A stretch of DNA of 5,091 bases from Desulfocapsa sp. GTDB lineage: Bacteria; Desulfobacterota; Desulfobulbia; Desulfobulbales; Desulfocapsaceae. The notes under the pieces were generated by a model. It had not been told where the DNA came from. It was given only the letters and a program-made list of their open reading frames with translations, and did no database searches. This document shows positions 1-5,091 of the stretch, one piece after another. Numbering within the stretch: the stretch's first letter is position 1; the number at the start of each line of letters is the position of its first letter. The position numbers and the translations under genes are program-made. The stretch spans positions 1 through 5,091 of the forward strand of contig JAOZKX010000194.1 of NCBI GenBank assembly GCA_029935135.1, in the 5' to 3' direction.

Positions 1-45
1 GTTGAAGTATGTCCTGAAGGCGCTATCACCGTAACTGAAGTCTAA
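1..45 (+). CDS. C-terminal end of a ferredoxin-like 4Fe-4S protein (partial)
   Basis: Reading from base 1, the frame gives VEVCPEGAITVTEV and then TAA at 43-45. The CPxGAI stretch is the classic end of a bacterial 4Fe-4S cluster-binding motif, where the Cys followed by Pro is the last ligand of a CxxCxxCxxxCP set. The tail after it is short, as in small ferredoxins and in ferredoxin-like subunits of 2-oxoacid or indolepyruvate oxidoreductases. Such proteins carry electrons in the cytoplasm. Everything upstream lies outside the window, so I cannot tell a stand-alone ferredoxin from the end of a larger iron-sulfur subunit. A strong terminator follows 23 bp after the stop, which makes this the last gene of its transcript. 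Confidence 0.75.
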   Translation, partial: VEVCPEGAITVTEV

Positions 46-68
46 TTCGTTTAGAACTTAGTTCGTTA

Positions 69-110
69 CAAGCCCATTCCTCTTAGGGGGAATGGGCTTG
101 TTCTGTTTCT
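69..110 (+). terminator. Rho-independent terminator after the ferredoxin-like gene
   Basis: A perfect 12-bp inverted repeat pairs 69-80 (CAAGCCCATTCC) with 89-100 (GGAATGGGCTTG). It can be extended inward by a T-G and a C-G pair, leaving a TTAG loop. The T-rich tail TTCTGTTTCT (101-110) follows directly. Long GC-containing stem, tight loop and U-rich tail are the standard intrinsic terminator form. It separates the upstream ferredoxin transcript from the alr-argS block. Confidence 0.9.
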
Positions 111-129
111 GAGCTACACTCATTTTCCC

Positions 130-579
130 ATGGCTTCCAAATTCTCAAAGTTAAAACCAGGTGCGTCATCCACAGTTCATCTTTTTGTTGCAGCATCATT
201 GTGGACAGTCATTGGATCCATGCTGATATCTCGTGGAAGTGTCTGGCTTAACGGGATAGATCGCCTGTGGATTGTCTTGCCAGCCCTTTTTCTAGGGACT
301 CTAAAGGCACTCCTTGTTCTTGATCGCTCTGCCGTGAAAATAGTAAAGAGGATCATATCCTCTCGTGATGGCAGATGTATTGGCGGCGTTTACTCTATTA
401 AGACATGGCTTCTTGTCCTGGTGATGATGGTTGCCGGATGCCTTTTACGAAATTCTAACCTCCCAAAAGAATTCCTCGGTCTGTTTTATGTGACCATTGG
501 CTGGGGGCTGATGGTTTCCAGCAGGAATGCCTGGATTGCCTGGTATCAAAAGAGAAAATCTTTGACAAATTCTGAATAG
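130..579 (+). CDS. Conserved-looking four-helix membrane protein of unknown function
   Basis: This is a 149-residue protein whose function I do not recognise. It has a basic N-terminus (KFSKLK) and four likely membrane helices at about residues 16-36, 44-65, 91-107 and 113-133. Between helices 2 and 3 lies a polar, basic loop (about 65-90) with VLDR, KRII and DGRCIGGVYS stretches. The tail (KRKSLTNSE) is hydrophilic. By the positive-inside tendency, both ends and the central loop would face the cytoplasm. There is no signal peptidase site and no catalytic motif. The ATG at 130 has no convincing Shine-Dalgarno sequence, but it gives the full first helix; the next in-frame ATG (220) would remove most of it. 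The stop is only 2 bp before alr, so the two are almost certainly cotranscribed and probably translationally coupled. A role near the envelope or in D-Ala or peptidoglycan metabolism is only a guess from position. Confidence 0.8.
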   Translation: MASKFSKLKPGASSTVHLFVAASLWTVIGSMLISRGSVWLNGIDRLWIVLPALFLGTLKALLVLDRSAVKIVKRIISSRDGRCIGGVYSIKTWLLVLVMMVAGCLLRNSNLPKEFLGLFYVTIGWGLMVSSRNAWIAWYQKRKSLTNSE

Positions 580-581
580 CT

Positions 582-1709
582 ATGTCTGTCTCCTCCTTTA
601 ATCAAGTGACCGTCAGCAGCGAGGCACTGCAGCATAATTATTGTCTTTTAAGGAGTCGGACCGCTCCGACCGGTCGCCTGCTTGCCATGGTAAAGGCTGA
701 TGCCTATGGGCATGGTATGGTAGAGGCCGCCAGATCATTCAGGGGAGCTGGTTGCAGGGATTTCGGGGTGGCCGAGCTTTTGGAAGGTGTTCGGTTGAGA
801 AAGTCTGGAATTGAAGACAATATCTATATATTTCTCGGCTTTGATCATGCCAACAGTGAACTGTTTTTCAAGTACAATCTTATTCCTGTAGTTTTTGATA
901 TGGCATCAATTCAAGCTCTGGCAAAAGAATCCTCACGGCAGAACAAAGCGATTGGTATTCATTTAAAAGTTGACTGCGGCATGTCCCGCCTGGGGATACT
1001 GCCTGAAGAAGTTGAAAAATATGTACAGGCCATAGATTCGATGGAAGGTGTTTCCCTGGCTGGAATCTGCAGTCATTTCCCACGGGCAGATGAACCTGAA
1101 TCGTCACACACCGTTGAACAGAATGAAAAGTTTATAAAACTTACCGAAAAAATACCTCTGGCGTCTACTCTTATCAAACATACTGCTAACTCTGGAGGAA
1201 TCCTCTATTTTCCTGAGTCAGGGTGTGATATGGTTCGAGCAGGGATCTCGCTCTATGGGTACTATCCAGATGGACAAGATGGTGTTGCAAGGGGAAAAAA
1301 GAAAACTCTGCAGCCAGCCATGTCTTTTACTACGAAGGTTCTACAGATTAAAACGATTCCTGAAGGCGCAGGAGTCAGTTATGGCCATACCTATACCAGC
1401 AGTCGGCAGACACGACTAGCAGTTTTACCGGTCGGATATGAAGATGGTATGTCCCGTGCATTGTCCAACTGTGGAGAAGTTCTTATCAGAGGGAAGCGCG
1501 CACCTGTCTGTGGTCGAATTTGTATGAATCTAACCATGGTCGATGTGACAGAGATTGAAAATGTTTTACCTGGAGACGAAGTCGTGATATTAGGCTCTCA
1601 GGGGCAGAACACAATTACTGCCGATACTATTGCAGAGAAGATGAACAGCATCTCCTATGAGGTGTTGTGTCAGTTTGGAAATAATAACCAGAGAAAGTAC
1701 CACACATGA
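582..1709 (+). CDS. alr: Alanine racemase (PLP-dependent)
   Basis: Alr interconverts L- and D-alanine in the cytoplasm, supplying D-Ala for the peptidoglycan stem peptide. The 375-residue length is normal for the family. The N-terminal TIM barrel carries the PLP-binding lysine K38 in VKADAYGHG (37-45). It also has K129 and R136 in LKVDCGMSRLG, H165 in CSHFPRADE, N203-S204 and R219 in VRAGISLYG. The C-terminal beta domain carries the second catalytic base Y267 in GVSYGHTY, the GYEDG stretch at 285-289 and GRICMNLTMVDV (311-322); the end is SYEVLCQFGN. These positions line up closely with the well-studied Geobacillus enzyme (K39, K129, R136, R219, Y265), so it should be active. Small departures are GYEDG for the usual GYADG and CMNL for the common CMD. 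The start lies 2 bp after the upstream stop, and its end overlaps argS by 4 bp, indicating one coupled operon. Confidence 0.97.
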   Translation: MSVSSFNQVTVSSEALQHNYCLLRSRTAPTGRLLAMVKADAYGHGMVEAARSFRGAGCRDFGVAELLEGVRLRKSGIEDNIYIFLGFDHANSELFFKYNLIPVVFDMASIQALAKESSRQNKAIGIHLKVDCGMSRLGILPEEVEKYVQAIDSMEGVSLAGICSHFPRADEPESSHTVEQNEKFIKLTEKIPLASTLIKHTANSGGILYFPESGCDMVRAGISLYGYYPDGQDGVARGKKKTLQPAMSFTTKVLQIKTIPEGAGVSYGHTYTSSRQTRLAVLPVGYEDGMSRALSNCGEVLIRGKRAPVCGRICMNLTMVDVTEIENVLPGDEVVILGSQGQNTITADTIAEKMNSISYEVLCQFGNNNQRKYHT

Positions 1710-3367
1710 TTATTGAACAGTTACTAGAAATTGTCGAATCCTGTTTTAAAACAGGTGTTAATGAAGATAAATGGTCCGACAGAGCTGCCGGTAAATACAG
1801 TGTAGAAGTCCCTAAACGCGAAGGGCAGGGTGATTTTTCAACTAATATGGCCATGGTCATGGCTGGGATAGAAAAGAAAAACCCACGAGAAATCGCCTCT
1901 CAGCTTGTGGAGTATCTTGGAAAAGACGAGACCATGATTGAGCGCCTGGAAATTGCTGGCCCTGGTTTTGTAAATATCTTTTTGAAACCATCCGTCTGGC
2001 AAAAAGTGCTGCATACTGTTGCAAAGGCCGGGGATAGCTATGGCCATTCCACTGTAGGTCGCAATGAAAAAGTGCTTGTTGAGTTTGTCAGTGCCAATCC
2101 CACCGGCCCTCTGAGTATTGGCCATGGCCGCCAGGCCATCCTTGGCGATGCCATTGCCAGACTTCTTGAAACCACCGGTCATGATGTGTTCCGGGAATAC
2201 TATTTCAACGATGCCGGACGGCAGATGCGCGTTCTTGGTGAATCCACCCGGGCGAGATATCTTGAACGCCAGGACCTGCCTTTTACATTTCCAGAGGATG
2301 GCTATCAGGGTGAGTATATATATGATATTGCCCAATCACTAATCGATGAACAGGGTGATGCACTCGTCAATTCCGAGGATGTGAAACCTTTCACCAAGAA
2401 AGCAGTGGATCTGATTTTTAAAGATATCTCAGGCACTCTTGCCAGAATGGATATCACCTTTGACAATTACTACAACGAACATTCCCTCTACGATGACGGC
2501 CACATTGATTCAGTTGTTAAAGAACTTCGTGAAAAAGGCCTTGTCTATGAAAAAGATGACGCTGTCTGGTTCAAAACATCTGAACTAGGACAGGAACAAG
2601 ACAGGGTGATTATTAAAAGCAGCGGCGAGCCCACCTATCGTTTGCCAGACATTGCCTATCACCGTGAGAAGTTTCGCCGTAATTTTGACTGGCTGATTGA
2701 TGTCTTCGGGTCTGATCATATTGCTACGGTTCCCGATGTCCTGTCCGGAGTAAAGGCCCTCGGGTATGATCCTGATAAAGTAACTGTCGTGCTTCATCAG
2801 TTTGTCACTTTGACCAGAGACGGTAAGCTTGTCAAGATGTCCACTCGCAAGGCAACATTTGTTACAGTGGATGAGTTGCTTGATGAGGTGGGAGCAGATG
2901 TTGTTCGTTTCTATTTTATGATGCGAAAGGCTGACAGCCAGCTTGATTTTGATCTCGATCTTGCAAAAAAACAGGAAAAAGACAATCCTGTTTATTATGT
3001 CCAATACGGTCACGCCAGACTCTGTTCCATACTTCGTCGGGCCACAGAAATGAATATAGAGGTTAAGGATACAGGAGAAGCCGATCTGTCACTTCTGGTT
3101 GAACCTGAGGAGCTATTGAAATCGATAGCCTCCTTTCCGGCAGCTATCGAGTCAGCGGCGCTTGATTTGGCCCCCCATCGCATGATATTTTTCCTGATGG
3201 AGCTTGCAGGAGAATTGCATAGCTATTACAATAAACACAAGGTGATAGATCAGGAGAAGATCCCTTTGGATGTTACACGAGCCAGGCTCTGTCTGGTTGC
3301 TGCTGTGCGGCAGGTCTTTAAAAACGGCCTGACGATACTTGGTATGAGCGCACCTGAATCGATGTAA
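1706..3367 (+). CDS. argS: Arginine--tRNA ligase (class I)
   Basis: ArgRS charges tRNA-Arg with arginine using ATP. The 553-residue length is typical. Residues 1-115 form the ArgRS-specific N-terminal tRNA-recognition domain (GQGDFSTNMAM at about 40-50, AGPGFVNIFL at 84-93). The Rossmann catalytic domain has VSANPTGPLSIGHGR (128-142), whose HIGH equivalent is S137-I-G-H140, then YYFNDAGRQM (165-174) and LPDIAYHREKF (313-323). It also has FGSDH (334-338) and the KMSKS equivalent KMSTR at 377-381. The all-alpha DALR anticodon-binding domain follows (YYVQYGHARLCSILRRA, 430-446), ending in LGMSAPESM. The first His of HIGH is Ser here; K377 and H140 are kept, so I expect an active enzyme. The ATG lies within ATGA shared with the alr stop, implying translational coupling. 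An AGAGAAAG purine run sits some 8-15 bp upstream as a weak ribosome site. Confidence 0.97.
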   Translation: MIIEQLLEIVESCFKTGVNEDKWSDRAAGKYSVEVPKREGQGDFSTNMAMVMAGIEKKNPREIASQLVEYLGKDETMIERLEIAGPGFVNIFLKPSVWQKVLHTVAKAGDSYGHSTVGRNEKVLVEFVSANPTGPLSIGHGRQAILGDAIARLLETTGHDVFREYYFNDAGRQMRVLGESTRARYLERQDLPFTFPEDGYQGEYIYDIAQSLIDEQGDALVNSEDVKPFTKKAVDLIFKDISGTLARMDITFDNYYNEHSLYDDGHIDSVVKELREKGLVYEKDDAVWFKTSELGQEQDRVIIKSSGEPTYRLPDIAYHREKFRRNFDWLIDVFGSDHIATVPDVLSGVKALGYDPDKVTVVLHQFVTLTRDGKLVKMSTRKATFVTVDELLDEVGADVVRFYFMMRKADSQLDFDLDLAKKQEKDNPVYYVQYGHARLCSILRRATEMNIEVKDTGEADLSLLVEPEELLKSIASFPAAIESAALDLAPHRMIFFLMELAGELHSYYNKHKVIDQEKIPLDVTRARLCLVAAVRQVFKNGLTILGMSAPESM

Positions 3368-3397
3368 TTGATTTCTATCTGATCTTCTACATATATT
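3368..3397 (+). promoter_or_regulatory. Possible sigma70-type promoter before the small membrane protein
   Basis: TTGATT (3368-3373, 4 of 6 to TTGACA) and TATATT (3392-3397, 5 of 6 to TATAAT) are 18 bp apart, directly after the argS stop. A start 7 bp downstream of the -10 would fall on the A of the ATG at 3404. That would fit a leaderless message and the absence of a Shine-Dalgarno sequence there. AT-rich gaps produce such matches by chance, so this is weak. Confidence 0.25.
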
Positions 3398-3403
3398 GAT
3401 ACA

Positions 3404-3658
3404 ATGGCTCGAAAAGCACGAAAGAAAGCAGCATCCAAAATCAAGTTTCAGCTCAGTAAAAGTGGAATAGCTGGAATTGGAGTCGTCTGCTTTTGTATAT
3501 TTCTCTGGATGTTCCTGATAGGTGTCTGGGCAGGTCAATCACTACTTTTTCAGCCATTACCAGAAGGGAACTTGTTAACTGTCCCTGGGAATCGTCATAT
3601 AAATACCAAAACCCAGCCGATAATGCTACACGCCGATAAGGTTAAGGAAAAAAAATGA
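3404..3658 (+). CDS. Small single-pass membrane protein, resembling the N-terminus of a SPOR-domain protein
   Basis: This 84-residue protein has a strongly basic cytoplasmic start (MARKARKKAASKIK), one hydrophobic helix at about 21-43 and a short polar periplasmic tail of about 40 residues ending in KVKEKK. No enzyme motif is visible. The layout basic head, single helix ending in FLIGVWAGQ, then a Pro- and Asn-containing linker is like the start of SPOR-domain (FtsN/DedD-like) envelope proteins. My recollection is that such proteins often follow argS in Desulfobacterota. Here the frame stops before any SPOR domain, and the 133 bp to the next gene cannot encode one of about 70 residues. It may be a truncated relic or a genuine short protein. 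It starts 36 bp after argS with no clear ribosome site. The frame ends just after a run of eight A (3648-3655), a slippage-prone place. Coding is likely because the hydrophobic pattern is coherent; function is unknown. Confidence 0.65.
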   Translation: MARKARKKAASKIKFQLSKSGIAGIGVVCFCIFLWMFLIGVWAGQSLLFQPLPEGNLLTVPGNRHINTKTQPIMLHADKVKEKK

Positions 3659-3687
3659 AAGTCCTCGCATTTGCCTGAAAAGGACTT
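3659..3687 (+). other. Hairpin immediately after the small membrane protein gene
   Basis: AAGTCCT (3659-3665) pairs perfectly with AGGACTT (3681-3687) across a 15-base loop. It begins at the base after the TGA stop. No T-run follows (the next bases are ACTATAGAAA), so it is not a canonical intrinsic terminator. It could still be a transcript-end or processing hairpin between the argS block and the acetyltransferase-secA block. Confidence 0.35.
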
Positions 3688-3716
3688 ACTATAGAAAAGC
3701 AGTGAAAGCCGATCAA

Positions 3717-3739
3717 TTCCCCTGGAGGACAATGGGGAA
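3717..3739 (+). other. Second short hairpin with a GGAGG-ATG sequence in its loop
   Basis: TTCCCC (3717-3722) pairs with GGGGAA (3734-3739), leaving an 11-base loop that holds GGAGG (3724-3728), the best Shine-Dalgarno-like sequence in the window. An ATG at 3732 overlaps the right arm and opens a four-codon frame, M-G-K-L-stop, ending at 3746. A 6-bp stem without a T-tail is weak evidence for a terminator. The remaining bases of the 3659-3791 gap contain no other gene I can support. Confidence 0.25.
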
Positions 3740-3753
3740 ACTGTGAACCCTTT

Positions 3754-3759
3754 TATAAT
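3754..3759 (+). promoter_or_regulatory. Candidate -10 box for the acetyltransferase-secA transcript
   Basis: A perfect TATAAT lies 32 bp before the ATG at 3792 and would give a leader of roughly 26 bases. No good -35 hexamer is present 16-18 bp upstream (that region reads about AATGGG), and there is no extended TG in front. The evidence is therefore the -10 match and its position in the only sizeable gap between two gene blocks. It may need an activator or may be chance. Confidence 0.4.
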
Positions 3760-3791
3760 TCATACTTTGTTTCCCGAAGAGTTTTGTTCCT

Positions 3792-4274
3792 ATGATACGA
3801 AATGCCCGAATGGGGGATGTGAAAACAATTCACTCCCTTTTGAATAACTACGCCGACAAGGGTTTATTGTTAGGACGATCCATCAGTTCTCTGTATGATC
3901 AACTCCGTGATTTTCATGTCTTTGTAGACTCCACAGATCGCTTGCTCGGGGTCTGTGCCTTACATATAATATGGGAAGATCTTGCTGAGATTCGGTCACT
4001 GGCTGTATCTGAAGATTCTCAGGGCAACAGCATTGGAAAACAACTTGTACGACGCTGTCTTGAAGAGGCAAGGGCGTATGAAATAGAAAATGTGTTCACA
4101 CTAACATATCAGAAAGGTTTTTTTCGAAAACAAGGCTTTGTAGAAGTCGATAAAAAGGAATTACCCCACAAAATCTGGAGTGATTGTTTGAATTGCCCCA
4201 AATTCCCTGACTGTGATGAAGAGGCTTTGCAGTGCAAAGTTTCAGATATTTTGAAAACCGATATTAATATTTAG
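3792..4274 (+). CDS. Short GNAT acetyltransferase, N-acetylglutamate synthase (ArgA) type
   Basis: This 160-residue GNAT-fold protein probably transfers acetyl from acetyl-CoA to the amino group of glutamate, the first step of arginine synthesis. It starts with the usual IRNARMGDVKTIHSLL and contains LLLGRS (25-30), an acceptor-side feature of this group. The core has WEDLAEIRSLAV (61-72) and the acetyl-CoA loop at 77-82. The C-terminus has ELPHKIWSDCLNCPKFPDCDE (123-143), with C132, C135 and C141. That HKIW-DC-x2-C-KFP-x-CDE block is what I associate with the short, stand-alone ArgA-like synthases and the ArgA part of ArgH(A) fusions; they lack the amino-acid-kinase domain of E. coli ArgA. 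The loop reads QGNSIG where Q/R-x-x-G-x-G/A is usual: S80 replaces a glycine (codon AGC). The ATG at 792 bp past 3000 is the only sensible start, since an in-frame TAA lies at 3756-3758. Upstream purines (GAAGAG) give a weak ribosome site. secA follows after 20 bp. Exact substrate is inferred. Confidence 0.85.
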   Translation: MIRNARMGDVKTIHSLLNNYADKGLLLGRSISSLYDQLRDFHVFVDSTDRLLGVCALHIIWEDLAEIRSLAVSEDSQGNSIGKQLVRRCLEEARAYEIENVFTLTYQKGFFRKQGFVEVDKKELPHKIWSDCLNCPKFPDCDEEALQCKVSDILKTDINI

Positions 4275-4276
4275 AG

Positions 4277-4283
4277 AGAAGGT
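4277..4283 (+). promoter_or_regulatory. secA: Likely ribosome binding site of secA
   Basis: AGAAGGT lies 11 bp before the secA ATG at 4295, directly after the acetyltransferase stop (4272-4274). AAGG/AGGT can pair with the 16S rRNA tail. Spacing is a little long, but no better site or start codon is available. It supports ATG 4295, which gives the usual SecA N-terminus. Confidence 0.45.
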
Positions 4284-4294
4284 AATATTTCGCA

Positions 4295-5091
4295 ATGATA
4301 GGAAAAGCTCTGACGAAAGTTTTTGGAAGTAAGAATGACCGGATACTTAAACAGATAAACCCACTTGTTAATCGAATAAATTCAATTGAGGATACCGTCA
4401 CTGGTCTTGACGATGCTCAGCTTGCCGCCCGTACTGTCGAATTCCGTGAACGAGTTGCAAAGGGCGAATCACTCGACCAATTGCTCCCTGAAGCCTTTGC
4501 CACCATTCGTGAAGCAGGAAAAAGGGTGCTTGGTGAACGGCATTATGATGTCCAGCTAGTTGGTGGAGTAATTTTACATCAGGGAAAAATAGCAGAGATG
4601 AAAACGGGTGAGGGAAAAACACTTACCTCAACACTACCGGTATACCTTAATGCCTTGGCAGGTAAAGGAGTGCACCTTGTAACTGTCAATGATTACCTGG
4701 CATCTCGTGATGCCGACTGGATGGGCAAGGTGTACAACTTTCTTGGCATGAATGTCGGAAAAATTGTGCATGACATGCAGGATGAACAGAGGCGGGAGGC
4801 ATACACTGCTGATGTCACCTACGGAACCAATAATGAATTTGGTTTTGACTATTTACGCGACAATATGAAGTTTGAAATGGCTGACTTTTGTCAGCGCGGC
4901 TTCAATTTTGCCATAGTGGATGAGGTGGATTCTATTCTTATTGATGAGGCTCGAACTCCACTCATTATCTCAGGTGCTGCTGATATTTCAACGGAAATGT
5001 ATCAGTCAGTTGATACAATCATGTTCAATTTTGTAAAGGAAGAACACTACAATGTAGATGAGAAATCTAGACAGGTGTCTCTTACTGAAGA
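4295..5091 (+). CDS. secA: Preprotein translocase ATPase SecA (N-terminal part, truncated by window end)
   Basis: SecA is the cytoplasmic motor that binds preproteins and drives them through SecYEG by ATP hydrolysis. The frame is open from the ATG to the last base, giving 265 codons of a protein normally 800-900 residues or more. Visible parts are the amphipathic N-terminal lipid/SecY-binding helix ([16 protein letters not shown]) and the start of nucleotide-binding domain 1. That domain includes the Q-motif region [15 protein letters not shown] (88-102), Walker A TGEGKT (104-109) and [15 protein letters not shown] (129-143). [17 protein letters not shown] (175-191) and the Walker B DEVD (209-212) follow, then [15 protein letters not shown] (213-227). 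After that the preprotein-crosslinking domain begins. All expected catalytic residues are intact. The gene lies 20 bp after the acetyltransferase stop and is probably cotranscribed with it. The C-terminal zinc-binding tail, if any, lies outside the window. Confidence 0.98.
   Translation, partial: MIGKALTKVFGSKNDRILKQINPLVNRINSIEDTVTGLDDAQLAARTVEFRERVAKGESLDQLLPEAFATIREAGKRVLGERHYDVQLVGGVILHQGKIAEMKTGEGKTLTSTLPVYLNALAGKGVHLVTVNDYLASRDADWMGKVYNFLGMNVGKIVHDMQDEQRREAYTADVTYGTNNEFGFDYLRDNMKFEMADFCQRGFNFAIVDEVDSILIDEARTPLIISGAADISTEMYQSVDTIMFNFVKEEHYNVDEKSRQVSLTE

Noticed and set aside
98..126. Possible promoter TTGTTC, 17 bp, CATTTT before the four-helix membrane protein gene
   Set aside because: The -35 overlaps the terminator stem and tail, the -10 is poor, and the start would fall at or inside the coding region. 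The real promoter of the alr block is not evident to me in 46-129.
1838..2335. Long open frame on the minus strand opposite the first part of argS (165 codons)
   Set aside because: It lies wholly inside a well-supported ArgRS frame, its translation shows no coherent domain, and it has no operon context on the minus strand. It is a shadow of the real gene.
2585..3013. Minus-strand open frame of 142 codons opposite the ArgRS catalytic and anticodon domains
   Set aside because: It is antisense to the KMSTR and DALR regions and shows no recognisable protein features.
3152..3538. Minus-strand open frame of 128 codons spanning the argS end and the small membrane protein
   Set aside because: The translation is rich in Cys, Ser and His with no motif or membrane pattern. 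It covers the argS C-terminus, which is clearly coding on the plus strand.
3659..3687. Hairpin after 3658 as an intrinsic terminator
   Set aside because: The 7-bp stem has a 15-base loop and no T-run follows. It is kept only as a hairpin, not as a terminator.
3744..3762. Arginine-repressor-like half-sites TGAAC and ATTCA flanking the TATAAT box before the acetyltransferase
   Set aside because: ARG boxes have TGAAT and ATTCA half-sites separated by about 4 AT-rich bases. Here the gap is 9 and one half-site is imperfect, so I do not call an operator.
3659..3791. A SPOR domain surviving in another frame of the gap after the small membrane protein
   Set aside because: All plus-strand frames here give at most about 29 codons with no SPOR-like pattern, and the gap is too short for the domain.

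Overview
The window looks like ordinary chromosomal housekeeping DNA from a Gram-negative bacterium of moderate GC content. The protein sequences and gene order suggest a sulfate-reducer-type Desulfobacterota, probably Desulfobulbales. That placement is a judgement from protein 'feel' (ArgRS with an LPDIAYH stretch, a SPOR-like membrane stub after argS, a short ArgA-type acetyltransferase next to secA), not a database match. All genes are on the + strand.

Layout. Bases 1-45 are the last codons of a ferredoxin-like 4Fe-4S protein, closed by a strong intrinsic terminator (69-110). A tightly packed set follows: a four-helix membrane protein of unknown function (130-579), alanine racemase alr (582-1709, 2 bp after the previous stop) and arginyl-tRNA synthetase argS (1706-3367, overlapping alr by 4 bp as ATGA). 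After 36 bp comes a small single-pass membrane protein (3404-3658) that resembles the cytoplasmic-plus-membrane N-terminus of SPOR-domain envelope proteins but has no SPOR domain. A 133-bp gap (3659-3791) holds two small hairpins and a perfect TATAAT box. Then come a short GNAT acetyltransferase of the N-acetylglutamate synthase type (3792-4274) and, 20 bp later, the first 265 codons of secA, which runs off the window end.

How the genes work together. The alr-argS block supplies D-alanine for peptidoglycan and Arg-tRNA for translation. The two flanking membrane proteins probably share its transcript, but nothing in them proves a linked function. The acetyltransferase would make N-acetylglutamate, the first intermediate of arginine synthesis. 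SecA is the ATPase motor of the Sec export channel.

I see no mobile element, CRISPR array, tRNA, rRNA or defence system. I did not find a previously undescribed system. The points most worth checking are the SPOR-less stub and its A8 tract, a Gly-to-Ser change in the acetyl-CoA loop of the acetyltransferase, the SIGH form of the ArgRS HIGH motif, and the uncharacterised membrane protein packed against alr.
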